A stretch of 64,000 nucleotides of DNA, taken from Gnetum montanum (Eukaryota; Streptophyta; Gnetopsida; Gnetales; Gnetaceae). Shown here piece by piece: positions 10,549 through 21,357 of this stretch. Below the pieces are notes generated by a model that was given only the letters and a program-made list of their open reading frames with translations, did no database searches and was not told where the DNA came from. The stretch lies in NCBI GenBank assembly GCA_015680685.1, contig MNCI01023407.1, forward strand, positions 10,302-74,301. Direction: 5' to 3'. The position numbers and the translations under genes are program-made. The stretch's first letter is position 1. Every line of letters begins with the position of its first letter.

Positions 10549-11170
10549 ATTGAATAACAATTTGTGAAGTCCAACCAGCACCCTCATGAACAAACTCCTA
10601 GGCATGTAGCTCGACGGCACTAAAAGTGTGTGTGAAGACATTATGGAAATGAGAGATATAGCAACCCAATTGAAATCCTTCTCTAAGTCATTTCTTGTTA
10701 ACTTCATACTTATTTATCTTCCAAATGAGTATGGATCATTCAAGATCTCATATAACACACATAAAGAAAGTTGCTGAGTAAATAAACTTTAAACTATGTG
10801 TGTTTGGGAAGAGGAAAGAATTAAGCACAAAAAGCTAGAAAGTGCTAATATAATTACTTATGATAAAAAGAAGGGCAAAAGGAGAAAAAGTGTCCATAAG
10901 GAAAAGAATGAAATAGGTGTGCCAATGAAACAACAAGGCAAAAAGTTTACTTGTTTTTTCTATAAGAAAAAGGGACACTTGAAAAGAACTTGCCAAAAGT
11001 ATAAAAAATGGCTAAAGAAGAAAGGTAACCTTATTTCTTATGTATGTCATGAATCTTATTTTGTTGATGCTCCTGACAATACATGGTGGATTGATTCTAG
11101 TTGCGCAATTCACATTTGTACTACCATGCAGAGCTTTCTCCACCTAAGACAACCAAAGGGAAATGACTGA
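10549..11170 (+). pseudogene. Copia gag (UBN2-type) and protease start (broken)
   Basis: The gag polyprotein packages element RNA. Conserved segments are MNKLLGM, 'DIMEMRDIATQLKS', 'YGSFKISYNTHKE' and 'MCVWEEERIKH', typical of plant copia gag. A zinc knuckle in the 10796-11170 frame reads CFFYKKKGHLKRTC; the second cysteine is replaced by tyrosine. The protease site that follows reads WWIDSSCAIHI, where the usual D-S/T-G has become D-S-S. An in-frame TAG lies in GM*LDG. The 5' part of gag is missing. Confidence 0.8.
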
Positions 11171-12410
11171 AGCATCTATTTAGGAAAGATGCATTCTTAA
11201 GTGGAGGCAGTTGGAACATTTAGACTAGTATTAGATTCTGGATACATTTTAGATCTTCTAGATACTTTCTATATTCCATCATTTTCTAAGAATTTAGTTT
11301 AAGTTTCCAAATTAATCAAGTTTGAATGCAAGTTCAATTTTCAACATTCTAGTTGTAAAATCCTTTAAAATAAAAATATTGTTGGTTTTGGAAAACTTGT
11401 TAATGGTTTGTATAAGCTTATTTTAGATTCCACTTTTGAATATAAGCTTTTAACTAGACATTCATACATTGGTAATAAAAGGTGCATCATAAATAAAGAA
11501 TACTCTAAGCTCTAGCACAAAAGATTGGGTCATATCTCCATGGAAAGAATTAAAAGATTAGTAGGTAATGGTGTCTTAATGACCCTTGACGTTATTGATT
11601 TTGGTACTTGTATAGAATGTATTAAGGGAAAGCAAACTAACAACACCACTAAATGAGCTAAGAGGAGTTTAGAAATTCTTGAAATCATACATACTAACAT
11701 TTGTGGACATTTTCCCAATCCTTGTTTGAATGGTCAAAGACTTTATTTCATTCATTGATGACCATACAAGATACATGTATCTCTACCTTTTGTTTCATAA
11801 AGCAGAGACATTAAATTCTTTTAAAATATTCAAAATAGAAGCAGAGAAACAGAAGGAAAAGAAGATCAAGATTATAAGATTAGATAAAAGAGGGAAATAC
11901 TATGGGAAGTGTATAGAAAAGGGACAAGCACTAGGTCCATTTGCCATGTTCCTTCAAGAAGAGGGCATTATTGCCCAATTCACCATGCCAAGAACACCTC
12001 AACAAAATGGTGTAGTAAAAAAAAAAAAAGGAATTGTACACTTATGGACATGATAAGATGTATGATTAGTAATTCTAATCTTCCCTTAACCCTATGGAGT
12101 GAGGCCTTAAAAATTGTAGTGTATATATTAAATAGGGTTCCATCAAAGGCTATCTCTAAAAAACCTTTTGAATTATGGAATGGATGGAAGCCTTGTTTAA
12201 GACACATGCATTTTTGGGGATTTCCAGTTGATGTAAGGCTGTATAACCTAAGCTTAAAGAAATTCGATCCAAGAACTATCAATGGATACTTCGTTAGCTA
12301 TGTAATAAACTCCAAGGGTTCTGCATTTTATTGTCCCATGCACACACCTAGGGTTATTGAGGCTAGAAATGCTAAATGCCTTGAAGATTTTAAATTTAAA
12401 TGAAAAACAA
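11171..12410 (+). pseudogene. Copia integrase (broken)
   Basis: The pre-integrase segment has 'RLGHISMERIKRL' and a CIECIKGKQ zinc-binding pair. The core follows as FISFIDDHTRYMYLYLL (11742-11792), then MPRTPQQNGVVKKKK near 11983-12030. The glutamate expected shortly after NGV is lysine here, so the third catalytic acid is lost. A downstream conserved piece WSEALKIVVYILNRVPSK is in another frame (11909-12403). The run of A at about 12019-12030 marks one frame break. Confidence 0.8.
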
Positions 12411-12599
12411 ATTCCTCAAGAATTAAAATGTGAGGAACTCAAAGAATGTGATAAGTCTCTCATAAATAATGAGGAATCAATCATCTCCCAAGGTAACCTA
12501 AAGCATACCTTGGATAAGTTATTAGATTAAGAACAATCTCTTTAAGAGAAATAGATTATCACTAATTCTACCACCCAATATGTGTAAAATGTTTAGGGA

Positions 12600-14255
12600 G
12601 AAGTAGAATTAACAAAGTCTTCAAGATCAAAGAAACCAACAATTTCTAGTGACTATGTTGTATATCTTCAAAATTGTAACTTTGATGTTGGATATAAAGA
12701 TGATCCTATTTTATTTTCACAAGCCATGATTAAAGAGAATTCGACATCTTGGTATGATGCCATGAATGAAGAAATAGATTCTATGGCTAAAAATCAACTT
12801 TGAAATCTTGTCGAATTGCCAGAAGCAGTTTCAGTAATTGGTTGTAAATGCATCTATAAAACCAAAATAAATCCTTTTGGTAATGTTAACGATATAGAGC
12901 TAGACTTGTAGCTAAAGGATTTACTCAAAGGAAGGGCATTGATTACCATGAAACCTTCCTTTTACTATCAATGAAGGATTCATTTAGAATAATTATGGCT
13001 TTGGTGGCTCATTTTGATTTAGAGCTACACCAAATGGATATGAAAACAACATTGTTAAATAGGAATCTCGAAGAAGAAGTATACATGAAACAACTTGAGG
13101 GATTTTGTGAAGATGATCACTTAGTTTCCAAGTTAAGGAAGTTATTATATGGACTAAAATAAGCCTTCCAACAATGGCATTTAAAATTTCATAAAATTAT
13201 GATCTCATTTACATTGTTGATCAATGTATATACCTTCAGGTTAGTGGGAGCAAATTCATTTTCTTTGTCCTTTATGTGGATGACATATTACTTGCAAGTG
13301 GTAACATGGGTTTGCTACATGAGACAAAGTAATTTCTCTCTTAAAATTTTGAAATGAAGGATATGTATGAAGCCTCCTATGTCATTAGGATAGAGATTCA
13401 CAAAGATAAAGATCAAAGGATATTAGGATTGTCTCAAAGGTCCTACATTGAAAAGGTTTTGGAGATATTTAGAATGAAAAACTGATTACCTATAGCAACT
13501 CCAATAATGAAAGGAGATAAACTTAATTTGAAGCCATGCCCAAAAAACTCATTAGAACAAGAGAAAATGAAAGGAATACCTTATGCATCTACTATTGGCA
13601 GCCTCATGTATGCACAAGTATGTACAAAACCTAATATAAGTTTTGTAGTAGGAATAATCAGTAGATATCAAAGCAATCCAAGCATTGAGCATTTGGAAGT
13701 TGCTAAAAGAGTCATAAGGTATTTGCAAGGAACTAAGAACTACAAGCTCACATTAGGCAAGCAACCATCTTAAAGTGGTTGGATATTCAAATTCAAATTT
13801 TTTTGGATGTGTATATTCTATAAAATCAACTTCTAGATATGTGTTTCTATTCACTAGAGGGGCCATATCTTGGAAAAGTGCTAAGCAAACAATAGTTGCT
13901 TTGTCTACAATGGAGGCAAAATTCATTTCTTATCATGAAGCTACATCACATGCATTATGATTGAGAAATGATATTACTAGCTTAAGAATTGTTGATTCCA
14001 TTACAATGTTGATAAAGATATATTGTGATAATTCTACAGTAGTCTTCTTTTCCAAAATAATAAAAGTGGAAGTCATAATAAACACATCAATACAAAGTAT
14101 CTTGATGTTAAGGATAGAGTTAAGAAGAATGAAGTAGATATTTAGCATATTAGCAATGAATTAATGATTATTGATTTCATGACTAAATCTTTGTCAACAA
14201 ACCATTTCATGGATCATGTAAATCATATGGGACTTGTTAGTATATTTCATGTATA
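12600..14255 (+). pseudogene. Copia reverse transcriptase and RNase H (broken)
   Basis: The block WYDAMNEEIDSMAKN precedes the RT. The piece at 12971-13162 holds LVAHFDLELHQMDMKT and KLLYGLK. The catalytic box FVLYVDDILLASG is intact at about 13263-13301 (YVDD at 13272-13283). Then 13507-13773 gives PYASTIGSLMYAQVCTKP, and RNase H pieces follow (STMEAKFISYHEATSHAL at 13901-13954). Stops interrupt every segment. Gln/Trp codons have often become stops, for example the TAA after LLYGLK. Confidence 0.85.
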
Positions 14256-14796
14256 ACTTGCTTCTCACTCAAATTGTAAATCATTACAAATTTCTTGGAT
14301 AATAATAAAGGCATATATTTTGGTGTACATAAAGCCTACACCATTAGTTGTAAAATGGGACCTTAGCTATTTTTCAAATATCCATTCATCAAGAAATTGC
14401 TCACAAAGTGCTCACTTAAGAAGTGTCATGCTTTGTAATTCATGAAAGAAAATATTGAAGCTTAATGAATATAACCATCATGATTCAAGTATTGATATTT
14501 TTTGTTTGATTATGAGTGTATCAATTATGGCCATGATACAAAAAATATCCATTCTTGTCCTACATGGGAAATTATTAGGAGAATGTAAGATTAATTGCCC
14601 ATAATTATAGTTTTCTTGCCCACTCTTACCATTAAGTTTCTTAATGACTCTTTGAATGTTTGAAATGACTATTCTCAATGTTGATAATTAAAAGTTCGTA
14701 CCATTGCTAAGTTGGTACCACCACTACCATCATCCATAACAAAAGTAGTAGAGGTAGCAAGGAATTTTTGAAAATAAATGGTTCGTTGATGGAAGA
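14256..14796. other. Region between copia and the interrupted LTR
   Basis: No gene is seen. Part could be a decayed copia 3' LTR starting TGTTAGTATA at 14235, but no matching 5' copy exists to prove it. The remainder may be former CML intron or flank. Confidence 0.3.
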
Positions 14797-15819
14797 TGAT
14801 GAATCGGTAGTTGGCTGAGTTATCACAGATGCTATGTCATAGATGCTACATCACATTTGCATTGTAGCATCCTTGTCGGTGTGTCTTAGTTGGTTGCTAT
14901 GTCATAGGTGCCACATTGCATCTATGATTTCATAGATGCTACGTTACATGTGTTTTACGAAAAAGTCAGTTTTTGATCAACTACAATATCGCATATCTAA
15001 TATCGTAGCTCTGATATCACATATTCAATATTGTAGTACGTGCTACATTATCGTATATCTAATATCATGGAATGCATGCCTACCTATAAATATAACACTT
15101 GGATGCATGATTCGAATAAGTTTTATTCCATCCTTAGGTAGATTCTTATAGTTTCGTTTCATAGTTTTAGTGATAGAGTGAATGCCCATAGTGTGTTGTT
15201 GAGTAGTTGTACAGAATCTTTAATTGAGTGAAGTGTAGTTAGGAACAATTCATGTCCAAAAATAAAGATCGAGAATGCTTTTCATCATTACAACATTTAC
15301 TTGGTTTTACTATTTTACTTAGCATATTTTTTACTATTTTCTTAGTTTAATCATTTACATTTCCAAGTACTTTACTTTCTTGTTCATTAGTAAAGCAGAA
15401 TGAGTACAACTAGTTTCAAGCATTTAAGTATAATCATTTGGTAATCCTAGTAGTATTATTGCTTGGTTTGCCCAGTAGCATAATGTTTGGTAACCTAGTA
15501 ACAATTACATGAGCCCAAGATGTGTACGATAAGTTAGGACCAGATGCTAATCGTTCTAGGCTAGAGTAGATTTACATTACTATCATTAATTATATTTAGA
15601 TTTCTATTCTCAACTTCCATCATGTTCACAACTAGTAGCATTAAAGGAAAAACAACATCAATGATACATGACAAAGCTACCATTAGTCCAAGTGAGAAGA
15701 CAATGTTTTGTGATCAATTCTTAACAATCTAAATGCCACAACTAGTCCCATCCATAGAATTGGATTGGATCATGCGTGAATGCTTGTGATTCATATGGTT
15801 GGGTGTAGGTGTACCTACC
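14797..15819 (+). repeat. LTR (main part), interrupted by E2
   Basis: It starts TGATGAATCGG and runs to ...GGTGTACCTACC at 15819, where E2 is inserted. The last 8 bp (ACTCATCA) reappear at 24406-24413, after E2 and its CTACC duplication. U3 carries many copies of 'GATGCTACATC' and 'ATATCGCATATCTAAT'-type motifs; a TATAAATA box lies near 15086. Closest relatives in the window are the LTR at 43157-44171 and the E5 LTR. No clear target duplication flanks the whole LTR (GAAGA against AAAAG). Confidence 0.85.
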
Positions 15820-17030
15820 TGATGAGCGGTTACTGTAATTATTAGAGCAGTTTTTCTAATTATTAGAGTGATTATTATTAGAGAAGTTATTATTAGAGTG
15901 GTTATTATTAGAGCAGTTATTCTAATTATTAGAGTGGTTATTCTAATTATTAGAGTGGTTATTCCTAGGTTATTCTTGAGTCTATAAATATAGCACCTTG
16001 GCACACAATTAGGAGGAAGTTTTTAGCAGTCAAGTAGAGAAACTCTTGTAGTTTGTCCATTCGAAAGTTAGAATATTTCCAAGTGCCCATAGCAGGAAGT
16101 CTAAGTGTGAATAGATCTTTATTCAAGCATTGATGTACTTGATCATACCATTGTGTTGGCAATAAAGACAAGCTCTTTGATTCATCCTTGCAGCACTTGA
16201 GATTTGTTTTCTTCTGCATTTAATTTAATTTATTTTATTTTATGCACTTTACATTCATGTTATTGGCATAGCAATTCATTTTTATCAATTATGCAAATCG
16301 ATTAAATTACACAAGCACAACCCCTTTGAGCATACATGTGCCACTTGGTAGCTCAAAAATGATTAGCCTTTGATAGCCTAGTAGTGTTTGCATGAAGTTC
16401 AGGATGTGTCTGGGAAGTGGAAATGGTTACTTGTGTTAGGCTAGATTAGACCATAGTCTACTTAGCAATTAATTACTCTCACTTTCATTCTTATTTACTT
16501 GGCTTTTATTTACTTTAATTGTTAATTATTTATTGTTGTCTATCTAGTTAATATTTCCTTTATTGTCATTTACACTTCCTGTTGCTAATGTGGAATGAGT
16601 ACGACTTAATCATGAACATTTAAGTGGAACTACCTGGTAACCCAGTAGTGTATCTAGCAGTGCTTAAGTAATGTGTGCTTGGAATTCCTAGAAGTAGTAC
16701 ATGAGGTCCAAGATGAGTATGGATGATTAAGGACAAATGCTCATCGCACTTAGGCTAACTTAGATTTTACTTTATGTTGCCTATTAGCTTAATCAAGATT
16801 GTTTCCCATTGTCTCTAGAAGTAGCCTAGTTTAGAATCACATCATAAACCTTACTCTAGACTAAATCATATGTGACAAAGCAAATACTAGTCCAGGTGGG
16901 AAGACAGCAAAGTATGATCAACATATAATTGTCTAGGTGCCACAACTAGTTCATTCACAAAGTTCAATTGGATTGCGTGTACACACTCATATTCATATGA
17001 TTAAGTGTAGGGGTACCTTGTCACTCATCA
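15820..17030 (+). repeat. E2 5' LTR
   Basis: It starts TGATGAGCGG and ends CACTCATCA. A degenerate array of about 16-bp AT-rich units (core ATTATTAGAGTGGTT) lies at 15825-15968, immediately upstream of the promoter. CTATAAATATAG near 15982 is the TATA box. The 3' copy is at 23310-24400. Confidence 0.92.
15825..15968. repeat. AT-rich minisatellite in E2 5' LTR
   Basis: About eight to nine imperfect units of the ATTATTAGAGTGGTT type. The same array in the 3' LTR (23316-23412) is about 45 bp shorter. The repeat forces the low-complexity LIIRIT-like peptide seen on the minus strand, which is not a gene. Confidence 0.8.
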
Positions 17031-17031
17031 T

Positions 17032-17050
17032 TGGAGCCATTACTGGGGAC
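17032..17050 (+). other. E2 primer-binding site
   Basis: TGGAGCCATTACTGGGGAC lies one base after the 5' LTR, where the tRNA primer for minus-strand DNA synthesis would pair. It is a mutated version of TGGCGCCGTTGCCGGGGAC seen in E4. Confidence 0.8.
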
Positions 17051-17193
17051 TATAGTTCTTTGTATGCTATCTAAGCCTAGTGAAATCTAGTAACCTTGTT
17101 GTTTGAACCCTAATTGTCAAATCCTATGAAAATAAAATTTATCATTATTATCATTAAATTAAATTCTAACTACACATTGTTTATTAACACAAA

Positions 17194-19620
17194 ATGTCTT
17201 CTTCTCATAGGAGTCCATCTTCGCCTAGGACAGTTCAAGTACCTCAACAATACTAGGTGGTATATGCTCATCCTGATGAGTATGTACTAGACTTTACCTT
17301 CATCTTACATCAAGATGCACTGATGTGGTGGTGCAACATGGAAGGCAACATTGTGTTGCCACCTGACCAATCTGGTTCAACAATGCTCCAATTAATGCTA
17401 GCACAACATGGGCTTCAACATCTCCATGAAGAATATGAAATGTGTGATCCTAACTCAAGGAATTATCATCCCACTAAAGCATAAAAATTAAGGGATCATT
17501 AGTTGGAGTACCAACACGAGCTTATGAAGGGTAAGAGGTCAAACATCTTTCCACCTCCGCTTGTCCCAATTGATGAAGGCAACCACTTCTTTTGTGATTC
17601 TCCTCTTTTTGATTTTGTTCAAGGAGCCATTAACCAGAATGTACAATCCATAATTCACAATCCAGGTTCTAGGCAAAATGGTTCCAATGATAAAAGTGGA
17701 TTTGAAGAGGCAAGTTAGGAAAAGGAGGATAAAGGAGATCATGATCATGATTGTGGTCGTGAGCATCGAAGGAAGGGTGATAGACATCAACGTGGAGCAA
17801 GTTCCTCTTCTTCTTCCCCTTCATCATCATCTTCTTCTTCATCAAGTTCAGATCATGGTCGTAGAAGAAATAATTGTGATGGAGGTGATCGACAGGATAA
17901 GAACAATAGAAGGGACCATCGGGACAATCGTGACTGAAGACATGGGAAATTTAGAGAGACCCATCATCAAGAAAGAAGGGCTAGTAGGGAGCATCGTAGG
18001 CACCATCATCAAGGCCTTAATGAATCTCTACTTACTACTAAGGGCATGTTGAATATTGCAAAGGTTGTGAGGATTCCAACAAGGCATGTGAAGGATAGCA
18101 AAATAAAGAAGCTTGATATGAACAATATCCCTTGATTCAAGGGAGGATATGATGCTGATCCAAAAAATCATCTCCAGGCTTTTCAAGATGCATGTGCCTT
18201 ATAGAATATTGAAAATGACTGGTAAAAGCTAAAATTATTTCCAAGGATACTCATAGAGGAAGCAAAAAGTTGGTATCGATCCTTGGAACCAACATCAATC
18301 AGGTGGTGGAGTACGATGTTGGAATTATTCAATGACAAATATCAAATGTACTCCTGGGTATCCAATTTAAGAAAAAAAATTTAAGGGTGGAAACAAGGAA
18401 ATCATGAGCCCTTGGATGCTACTATTGGATGATATTACTCTTTATTGCACAAGTGTCCTAGCCATGGATACTCTTAGCTTGATCAACTTCACCATATCGT
18501 AGATGGGTTGTAGTCTAAAACTAGGAAAACCCTTGGCATCTATGCCCAAGGAAGATTGACAGAGTTGAGCACCTGTCAGATTCATAGATTAATTAAGTAG
18601 GTAACTAAGGAGGAGGGAGAGTTGAGAAAATGTGAAAGTGCAAAAGAATACAACAAAGATCCTTCTATTTGAAAGAAAGGGATTATATTTTGTGATAGTG
18701 AGGAAGAATTTGCCAAAGATGAGGTGCTTAGTCAGAAAACCTTTCCATTCTAAAAATTGCAATAAAAAATTATGGATAAAGATCATCAATTATGGGACTC
18801 CATGGACAATTGCTGAAGAGTCCAAGGAACAAAGTGGTGATCGTGAGCATTGGAGACGTAAGCAGGCTAAACGTGCCATATCTAAAGGTAAAAGTAATAT
18901 GGTTGCAGATAGTGATTCGGATGATGATGGTGGGTGTGATGTTTTCTAGTATGAACATCCTAAGCGATGTTGCCCAATTGTATCACACCTGCAGAAATAT
19001 GAGGTGTATGCCTTGCATCTACAACTTGTACAAAGGAAAACACCCAAAATATTGCCTAATCCACAAGGAAATCCTCAACAGTTCCACCAACCACAGCAAT
19101 ACTATCCAAGTGGAACTCCTTTGCAACCTTACAAAGTATATCAGCTATGGTAGCAACCACAATCGTGGGCATTGCCATCTCCAAGATAGCAATACCCTTA
19201 CTGGTAACCAAATCCCTATGGTTATTATGTTTAACAACCTTCATCTCCAAGGGACTCCTCTGGTCATGTTGCCGCTTACCAGTCTCACCACTACCCTCTT
19301 GAAACATATCAATCATCCTATCCAAGGAGGGATACCACCTACTACCCTCATGTACCTCCTCTCCTTGCACCTACTCCTCCACCTCCTGCACAACTACCAC
19401 CTACTTCATCCATGTAGGGTGAATTGCCTGCACAACCATAGTAAAGGAATGCTACGAGGGTAGTTAACTTGCAATTGGTTAACCCACCTAGTGGGTTAGA
19501 ACCATGAACAAAGAAAAGATCCTTCTTCCGACCTCACAATCCACCAAAGCCCTTGAATACATTAGTGGCTGGTAAACCTACTCCTCCCCCTTTCTCTATT
19601 TCTTCTTTATTTTAGTTCCT
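17194..19620 (+). pseudogene. E2 gag (broken)
   Basis: Starts MSSSHRSPSSPRT, like the gag starts of E3 (30969) and E4 (53155). Next come a segment ending NYHPTKA, an Asp/Arg/His-rich stretch (17700-17960) and the capsid-like block around FPRILIEEAKSWYRSLEP (18239-18292). Then follow QGRLTEL and 'KEEGELRKCESAKEYNKDPS' (18612-18671), a damaged zinc knuckle near 18930-18975 (C-D-V-F-stop-Y-E-H-P), and a Pro/Gln-rich tail. At least a dozen stops and several frameshifts are present. Many replace Gln or Trp codons, for example W*K where E4 has WQK. Confidence 0.85.
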
Positions 19621-19653
19621 TTCAAATCAAATCCCTCTTGAATCCATACTATA

Positions 19654-20355
19654 ATGCTAACACATGTTGTATCTGATTGGATTCGAGCTGACAACTTGCC
19701 TAGAAAATTAGCTGATCCCAGGAGTCCCCTAATTTACTTGCAAATTACTAGGAATGATCCTTGCAAAGCTCTTCTAGATTCTAGTTTTGGTGTTAATTTG
19801 ATCTCGCATGAAATGTACACAATGTGGAACCTTCCTCCTTTGAAGAAGAGCAACAATTGGCTAGAACTAGCAAACGAATCCATCACTATTCTATTAGGAT
19901 TGGTTGAAGACATCATCACCACCATTTGTGGGTGGTCATATCCAATTGATTTCCTAGTAATTAAAGTGAAGAACTGTAAGGAGGACTTTCCAATCATCAT
20001 GGGAAGGGCGTGGCTAAGTACTGTTAATGCCAAAATGGACATTAAAGATCTTTCCTTGGAGATATCAAAAGAAAATGAATTTGGAAAGATCGAGAAGAAG
20101 AGAGTTCCATGTATCATGTACAGTGATTCAGGGTGCCATTGTGTGCAAAAATTATGGTCAATAAAGCAAACATCTATCTCTGCATGTAAGCAGTGTGCAC
20201 CAGAAGTTGATATCCAAAGATGTCTGTATGCAGTAGCCACAAAACAAGAAGGCACCCAGTGGCTGACAACTAATACTAGTAGTAGTACATTATGCATAGA
20301 ACCAACTAAGAGCCTAATGTACAAGTACGTTGCCAATATGTATACACTTGAGTAA
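19654..20355 (+). pseudogene. E2 aspartic protease region (233-codon open frame)
   Basis: This is the longest intact frame in the window. The retropepsin site is at residues 41-44, reading LDSS in LLDSSFGVNLI. The catalytic D-S/T-G has serine for glycine, so activity is doubtful. Downstream are LGLVEDIITTICGWSYPIDF, 'FPIIMGRAWLST' (about residue 116 on), a GCHCV pair and 'ACKQCAPEVDIQRCLYA'. The same blocks occur in E1, E3 and E4. The frame lacks the RT that should follow because of a deletion. The start is nominal; in life it would be part of a Gag-Pol polyprotein. Confidence 0.8.
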
Positions 20356-20419
20356 GTTCATCACCAGCTCTCTAAAGGAGCAAATGATGATGTCAATTGG
20401 GGTGAGCTAGAAATTCTTG

Positions 20420-20475
20420 ATAATTTTAAATAAGAACCCCTTGATTTTGAGATGCTACTAGCTAGAGCAGTTGAC
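20420..20475 (+). other. E2 internal deletion junction (PR fused to INT)
   Basis: Up to about 20425 the sequence follows the protease-RT linker of E3 (34170-34210). From about 20465 it follows integrase (E3 36065 on). The intervening RT, RNase H and integrase zinc domain, about 1.85 kb in E3, are absent. An in-frame TAA lies at the edge. Confidence 0.8.
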
Positions 20476-21357
20476 TATCGTACCAAGTGGGCAAAAGCAA
20501 CAACCATCACCAACTATACATCCAACACTACTACTCAGTTTGTACAACAAAACATCGTAAACAAGTTTGGTATACCTTGTGCATTAATTTCTGATAATGG
20601 AACTCATTTTACAAGTGCCACTTTTTGGAAGCTAATGCAATGCTTGGGGGTTGAACATAAATTCACAACACCATATCACCCCCAAGCCAATGGTCAAGCT
20701 GAAGTTACAAATCAAGAGATTACAGAACTCTTAATGCGTACCATTAGAAAATCCTGAAGGGACTAGAGCACTAAATTAAATGATGCCCTTTGGGCCTATC
20801 ACTCCACATGAAAGCTTCCCATAGGTTATTCTCCCTATGAGCTTATGTACAAAAAACTAGCAACTTTGCCCATCCAATCTAATCTTTGTACACTATCCAT
20901 GGCCTATGACCTTGACCTAGATCTAAGCCTAGCATAGAAAGAATGATTAATGAGTCTCAACTTACTAGAAAAAAATCGGTTAATGGTCTTGTCATCCAAA
21001 AAAAAACATAAGACATTCAACAAAGAAACACTATGACCTCAAAATAAGAAAAGTCAAGTTTCAATCTAGCGACAAGGTTCTTTATTAGAATCTTGCACAT
21101 GTAACCCAACAAACTAAATTTTAAATATTGTGGGAAGGACCTTACATAATAGATGAAACTTTACCATTTGGGGCCATGATCATCTACAAACCTGATAGCC
21201 CAAATAAGAAACAACTAGTCAACATTCAACAAGTAAAACTTTTCCATGAGCCCAAGCCAACTAATGCAACAAACACTTTGTCAGATGGACAACCACACTC
21301 AATTTTTTGGATCTCTCCCTTCCAAATTAGTCATGGGGGAGATGGCCATCCATACTA
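20452..21357 (+). pseudogene. E2 integrase, core and C-terminus only
   Basis: The open piece at 20452-20757 has AVDYRTKWAKAT, 'LISDNGTHFTSATFWKLMQ' with the second catalytic aspartate, then TTPYHPQANGQAEVTNQEI with the region of the third acid. The N-terminal zinc domain and first aspartate segment are deleted. A C-terminal piece at 21128-21358 has GPYIIDETLPFGAMIIYKPD and ends SHGGDGHPY. Stops separate the pieces. Confidence 0.85.

Larger units (their letters stand above)
10549..14255 (+). mobile_element. Ty1/copia element, 5'-truncated and degenerate
   Basis: The order gag, protease, integrase, RT, RNase H is diagnostic of Ty1/copia (integrase before RT). It begins inside gag at about 10549 with no 5' LTR or primer site, directly abutting the CML fragment. 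It ends near 14255 after the RNase H C-terminus. A candidate 3' LTR start (TGTTAGTATA at 14235) is unproven. Multiple stops and frameshifts are present throughout. Confidence 0.85.

Noticed and set aside
10465-10707. 80-codon minus-strand frame
   Set aside because: Antisense shadow over CML and copia gag, both supported on the plus strand.
14235-14796. Copia 3' LTR
   Set aside because: TGTTAGTATA is a plausible start, but there is no second copy, polypurine tract or matching end to support it.
15729-16004. 91-codon minus-strand frame rich in Ile/Thr repeats
   Set aside because: Produced by the AT minisatellite of the E2 LTR, not a gene.
18632-19463. Overlapping open frames of 105 and 223 codons
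   Set aside because: These are alternative frames over the broken E2 gag, whose true frame matches E4 gag. The 223-codon frame is low-complexity His/Leu/Pro reading.
19734-20336. 200-codon open frame on the minus strand
   Set aside because: It lies entirely antisense to the E2 protease frame, whose sequence matches E1, E3 and E4. The antisense frame has no recognisable motif.
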